From Betaproteobacteria bacterium (lineage in GTDB: Bacteria; Pseudomonadota; Gammaproteobacteria; Burkholderiales; Burkholderiaceae_C), in the NCBI GenBank assembly GCA_025354965.1, contig JANXLW010000485.1:1-7710 (forward strand): a stretch of 7,710 bases of DNA, given 5' to 3'. Below, piece after piece: positions 6,916 to 7,710 of the stretch. The notes under the pieces were generated by a model. That model worked only from the letters and a program-made list of their open reading frames with translations, was not told the DNA's origin and did not search any database. A program made the position numbers and the translations under genes. Within the stretch, counting starts at the first letter, position 1; every line of letters starts with the position of its first letter.

Positions 6916-7031
6916 TAGTTGGGTGGTCTGGAGTTGTCTTGCCGGGAGCGCAACAGCAAGGTACGCCTCAAATGCAAACAATGAGGGGAATGAGGGCATC
7001 AGTTTCTCTTTTTAAAGTTTGGGAATAGAAT

Positions 7032-7060
7032 TTAAAACATGCAATAAAATGCTTTATATA
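7032..7060 (+). promoter_or_regulatory. Candidate sigma-70-type promoter of boxC
   Basis: TTAAAA (7032-7037) and TATATA (7055-7060), separated by 17 bases, lie in a 100-nt stretch (7011-7110) of only 24% GC between GC-rich genes. A second overlapping candidate is TAAACA (7065-7070) with an extended -10 TGCTAAATA (7085-7093), also with a 17-base spacer. A transcript from either would include the boxC ribosome site. The first TGCA core of the putative operator lies inside the spacer of the first candidate, as expected for repression by RNA polymerase exclusion. This assignment is from inspection only. Confidence 0.4.
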
Positions 7061-7077
7061 ACCATAAACATGCAATA
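7035..7077 (+). repeat. 12-nt direct repeat in the boxC promoter
   Basis: AAACATGCAATA occurs exactly at 7035-7046 and at 7066-7077, starting 31 bases apart. The two copies surround the first two TGCA cores and flank the candidate -10 element, so they look like paired binding sites rather than a transposon trace. Confidence 0.8.
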
Positions 7078-7116
7078 TGATTCGTGCTAAATATTCAATT
7101 CATGCATTTTTGTGCT
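7035..7116 (+). promoter_or_regulatory. Putative BoxR operator: helically phased TGCA sites
   Basis: TGCA cores occur at 7040, 7071 and 7103, that is every 31-32 bases or about three helical turns. Each is followed by TGCT on the same strand: after six bases at 7050 and 7113, and after ten bases at 7085. BzdR/BoxR-type repressors are reported (from memory) to recognise repeated TGCA elements, so this array just downstream of boxR and overlapping the boxC promoter is a plausible operator. A further isolated TGCA lies at 6973. Confidence 0.45.
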
Positions 7117-7123
7117 TCAGCTC

Positions 7124-7130
7124 AAGGAGA
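7124..7130 (+). promoter_or_regulatory. Ribosome binding site that sets the GTG start of boxC
   Basis: AAGGAGA lies seven bases before GTG 7138. In-frame starts further upstream (GTG 7084, ATG 7102) lie within the AT-rich promoter island and have no such site. Confidence 0.75.
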
Positions 7131-7137
7131 AACACCC

Positions 7138-7689
7138 GTGACCCATCCCAGCCGCGTCGAATACCAGACCGACCCATCCCAGTACAAACATTGGAAACTT
7201 GCCTTCGACGGCCCGGTAGCCACACTCAAGGCAGATTTTGACGAGAACGCCGGTCTGCGTCCGGGCTACAAGCTCAAGCTCAACAGTTATGACCTGGGTG
7301 TGGACATCGAGCTGAACGACGCTGTTTCACGCATCCGCTTTGAGCACCCGCAAGTGCGTACGGTGGTGCTGACCAGCGCCAAAGAGAAGGTCTTTTGCTC
7401 CGGTGCCAACATCTTCATGCTGGGCGTTTCCAGCCATGCCTGGAAGGTGAATTTCTGCAAATTCACCAATGAGACGCGCAACGGTCTGGAGGATTCCTCC
7501 GCCCACAGCGGACTGAAGTTCCTCGCCGCCGTGAACGGTGCCTGCGCTGGCGGCGGTTACGAACTGGCGCTGGCCTGCGACGAAATTATTCTGGTCGACG
7601 ACCGATCTTCTGCCGTGAGCCTGCCCGAGGTGCCGCTCTTGGGTGTGCTGCCAGGCACCGGCGGTCTCTGTTTGGGAAGAAATAGTTGA
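7138..7689 (+). CDS. boxC: BoxC (benzoyl-CoA-dihydrodiol lyase / 2,3-epoxybenzoyl-CoA dihydrolase), broken after 177 codons
   Basis: The N-terminal third of BoxC, the cytoplasmic crotonase-fold enzyme that hydrolytically opens 2,3-epoxybenzoyl-CoA to 3,4-dehydroadipyl-CoA semialdehyde and formate. The fragment has the BoxC-specific lead (YKHWKLAFDGPVATLKADFD, residues 16-35, and GYKLKLNSYDLGVDIELNDA, 43-62). It also has the first oxyanion-hole segment CSGANIFML (87-95) and the second GACAGGGYEL (134-143). Full BoxC is about 550 aa; here homology ends after LPGTGGL (residue 177, codon 7666-7668), where the family normally continues with a TRVTDKRKV-like stretch. Instead six unrelated residues (CLGRNS) and TGA follow. 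The broken product would lack most of the enzyme and should be inactive. The GTG start is supported by AAGGAGA seven bases upstream. Whether the break is biological or an assembly artefact cannot be decided here. Confidence 0.85.
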   Translation: MTHPSRVEYQTDPSQYKHWKLAFDGPVATLKADFDENAGLRPGYKLKLNSYDLGVDIELNDAVSRIRFEHPQVRTVVLTSAKEKVFCSGANIFMLGVSSHAWKVNFCKFTNETRNGLEDSSAHSGLKFLAAVNGACAGGGYELALACDEIILVDDRSSAVSLPEVPLLGVLPGTGGLCLGRNS

Positions 7690-7710
7690 GCCCTTACGAA
7701 GTTCTTTAAT
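7669..7710. other. Foreign or chimeric tail joined to boxC
   Basis: These 42 bases are 36% GC and do not continue the boxC reading frame or its homology. The tail starts TGTTTGGGAAG directly after an intact Leu codon. It could be the terminus of an insertion sequence or other integrated element, a rearrangement joint, or a chimeric contig end. Too little is visible to identify an inverted repeat, a transposase or a target duplication. Confidence 0.5.

Noticed and set aside
6980..6996. AATGAGGG repeated twice at nine-base spacing
   Set aside because: Two short copies upstream of the promoter island, with no link to a known site; probably chance.
7084..7137. Upstream starts for boxC at GTG 7084 or ATG 7102
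   Set aside because: They lie in the promoter/operator island, lack ribosome sites, and add residues unlike BoxC.
7642..7710. Group II intron 5' end (GTGTG at 7642) as the cause of the boxC break
   Set aside because: The GTGTG is part of the intact BoxC coding sequence (GVLPGT), and the break is 27 bases later with no GUGYG at the joint.

Overview
The window is a plus-strand segment of an aerobic benzoyl-CoA ('box') benzoate-degradation cluster. It looks like a GC-rich betaproteobacterium, most likely Burkholderiales (Comamonadaceae-like, e.g. Rhodoferax or Polaromonas relatives). This placement is inferred from gene order, codon use and protein style; no search was run. All eight genes lie on the plus strand. 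The seven upstream genes are complete except for the 5'-cut first gene; the last gene is broken near the right edge.

Layout. Positions 1-464 are the C-terminal part of a benzoate-CoA ligase (bclA). It overlaps an alpha/beta hydrolase (461-1279), which overlaps the periplasmic binding protein (1276-2436) of a branched-chain-amino-acid-type (HAAT) ABC importer. The two permeases (2457-3338, 3348-4346) and two ATPases (4343-5095, 5097-5822) follow with overlaps or gaps of at most 20 nt, so 1-5822 reads as one operon. After a 124-nt gap comes boxR (5947-6915), which has an N-terminal HTH and a C-terminal shikimate-kinase-like domain. A 222-nt intergenic region (6916-7137) contains an AT-rich promoter island (24% GC over 7011-7110). 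In it, TGCA cores recur every 31-32 nt and a 12-nt sequence is directly repeated; this is a good candidate for the BoxR operator. boxC (7138 onward) starts with GTG and is intact for 177 codons. Its homology to BoxC then stops at about 7669, and a 36% GC tail gives a stop after six unrelated residues.

How the genes work together (established for the family). The ABC system would import benzoate or a related aromatic acid, and BclA would activate it to benzoyl-CoA. BoxR would sense benzoyl-CoA and derepress the pathway. BoxAB (not in the window) would epoxidise the ring, and BoxC would open it hydrolytically to 3,4-dehydroadipyl-CoA semialdehyde and formate. The hydrolase may be an accessory thioesterase or lactonase.

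I did not find an undescribed system. The points most worth checking are the abrupt boxC break (insertion element, rearrangement or assembly chimera) and the phased TGCA array upstream of boxC.
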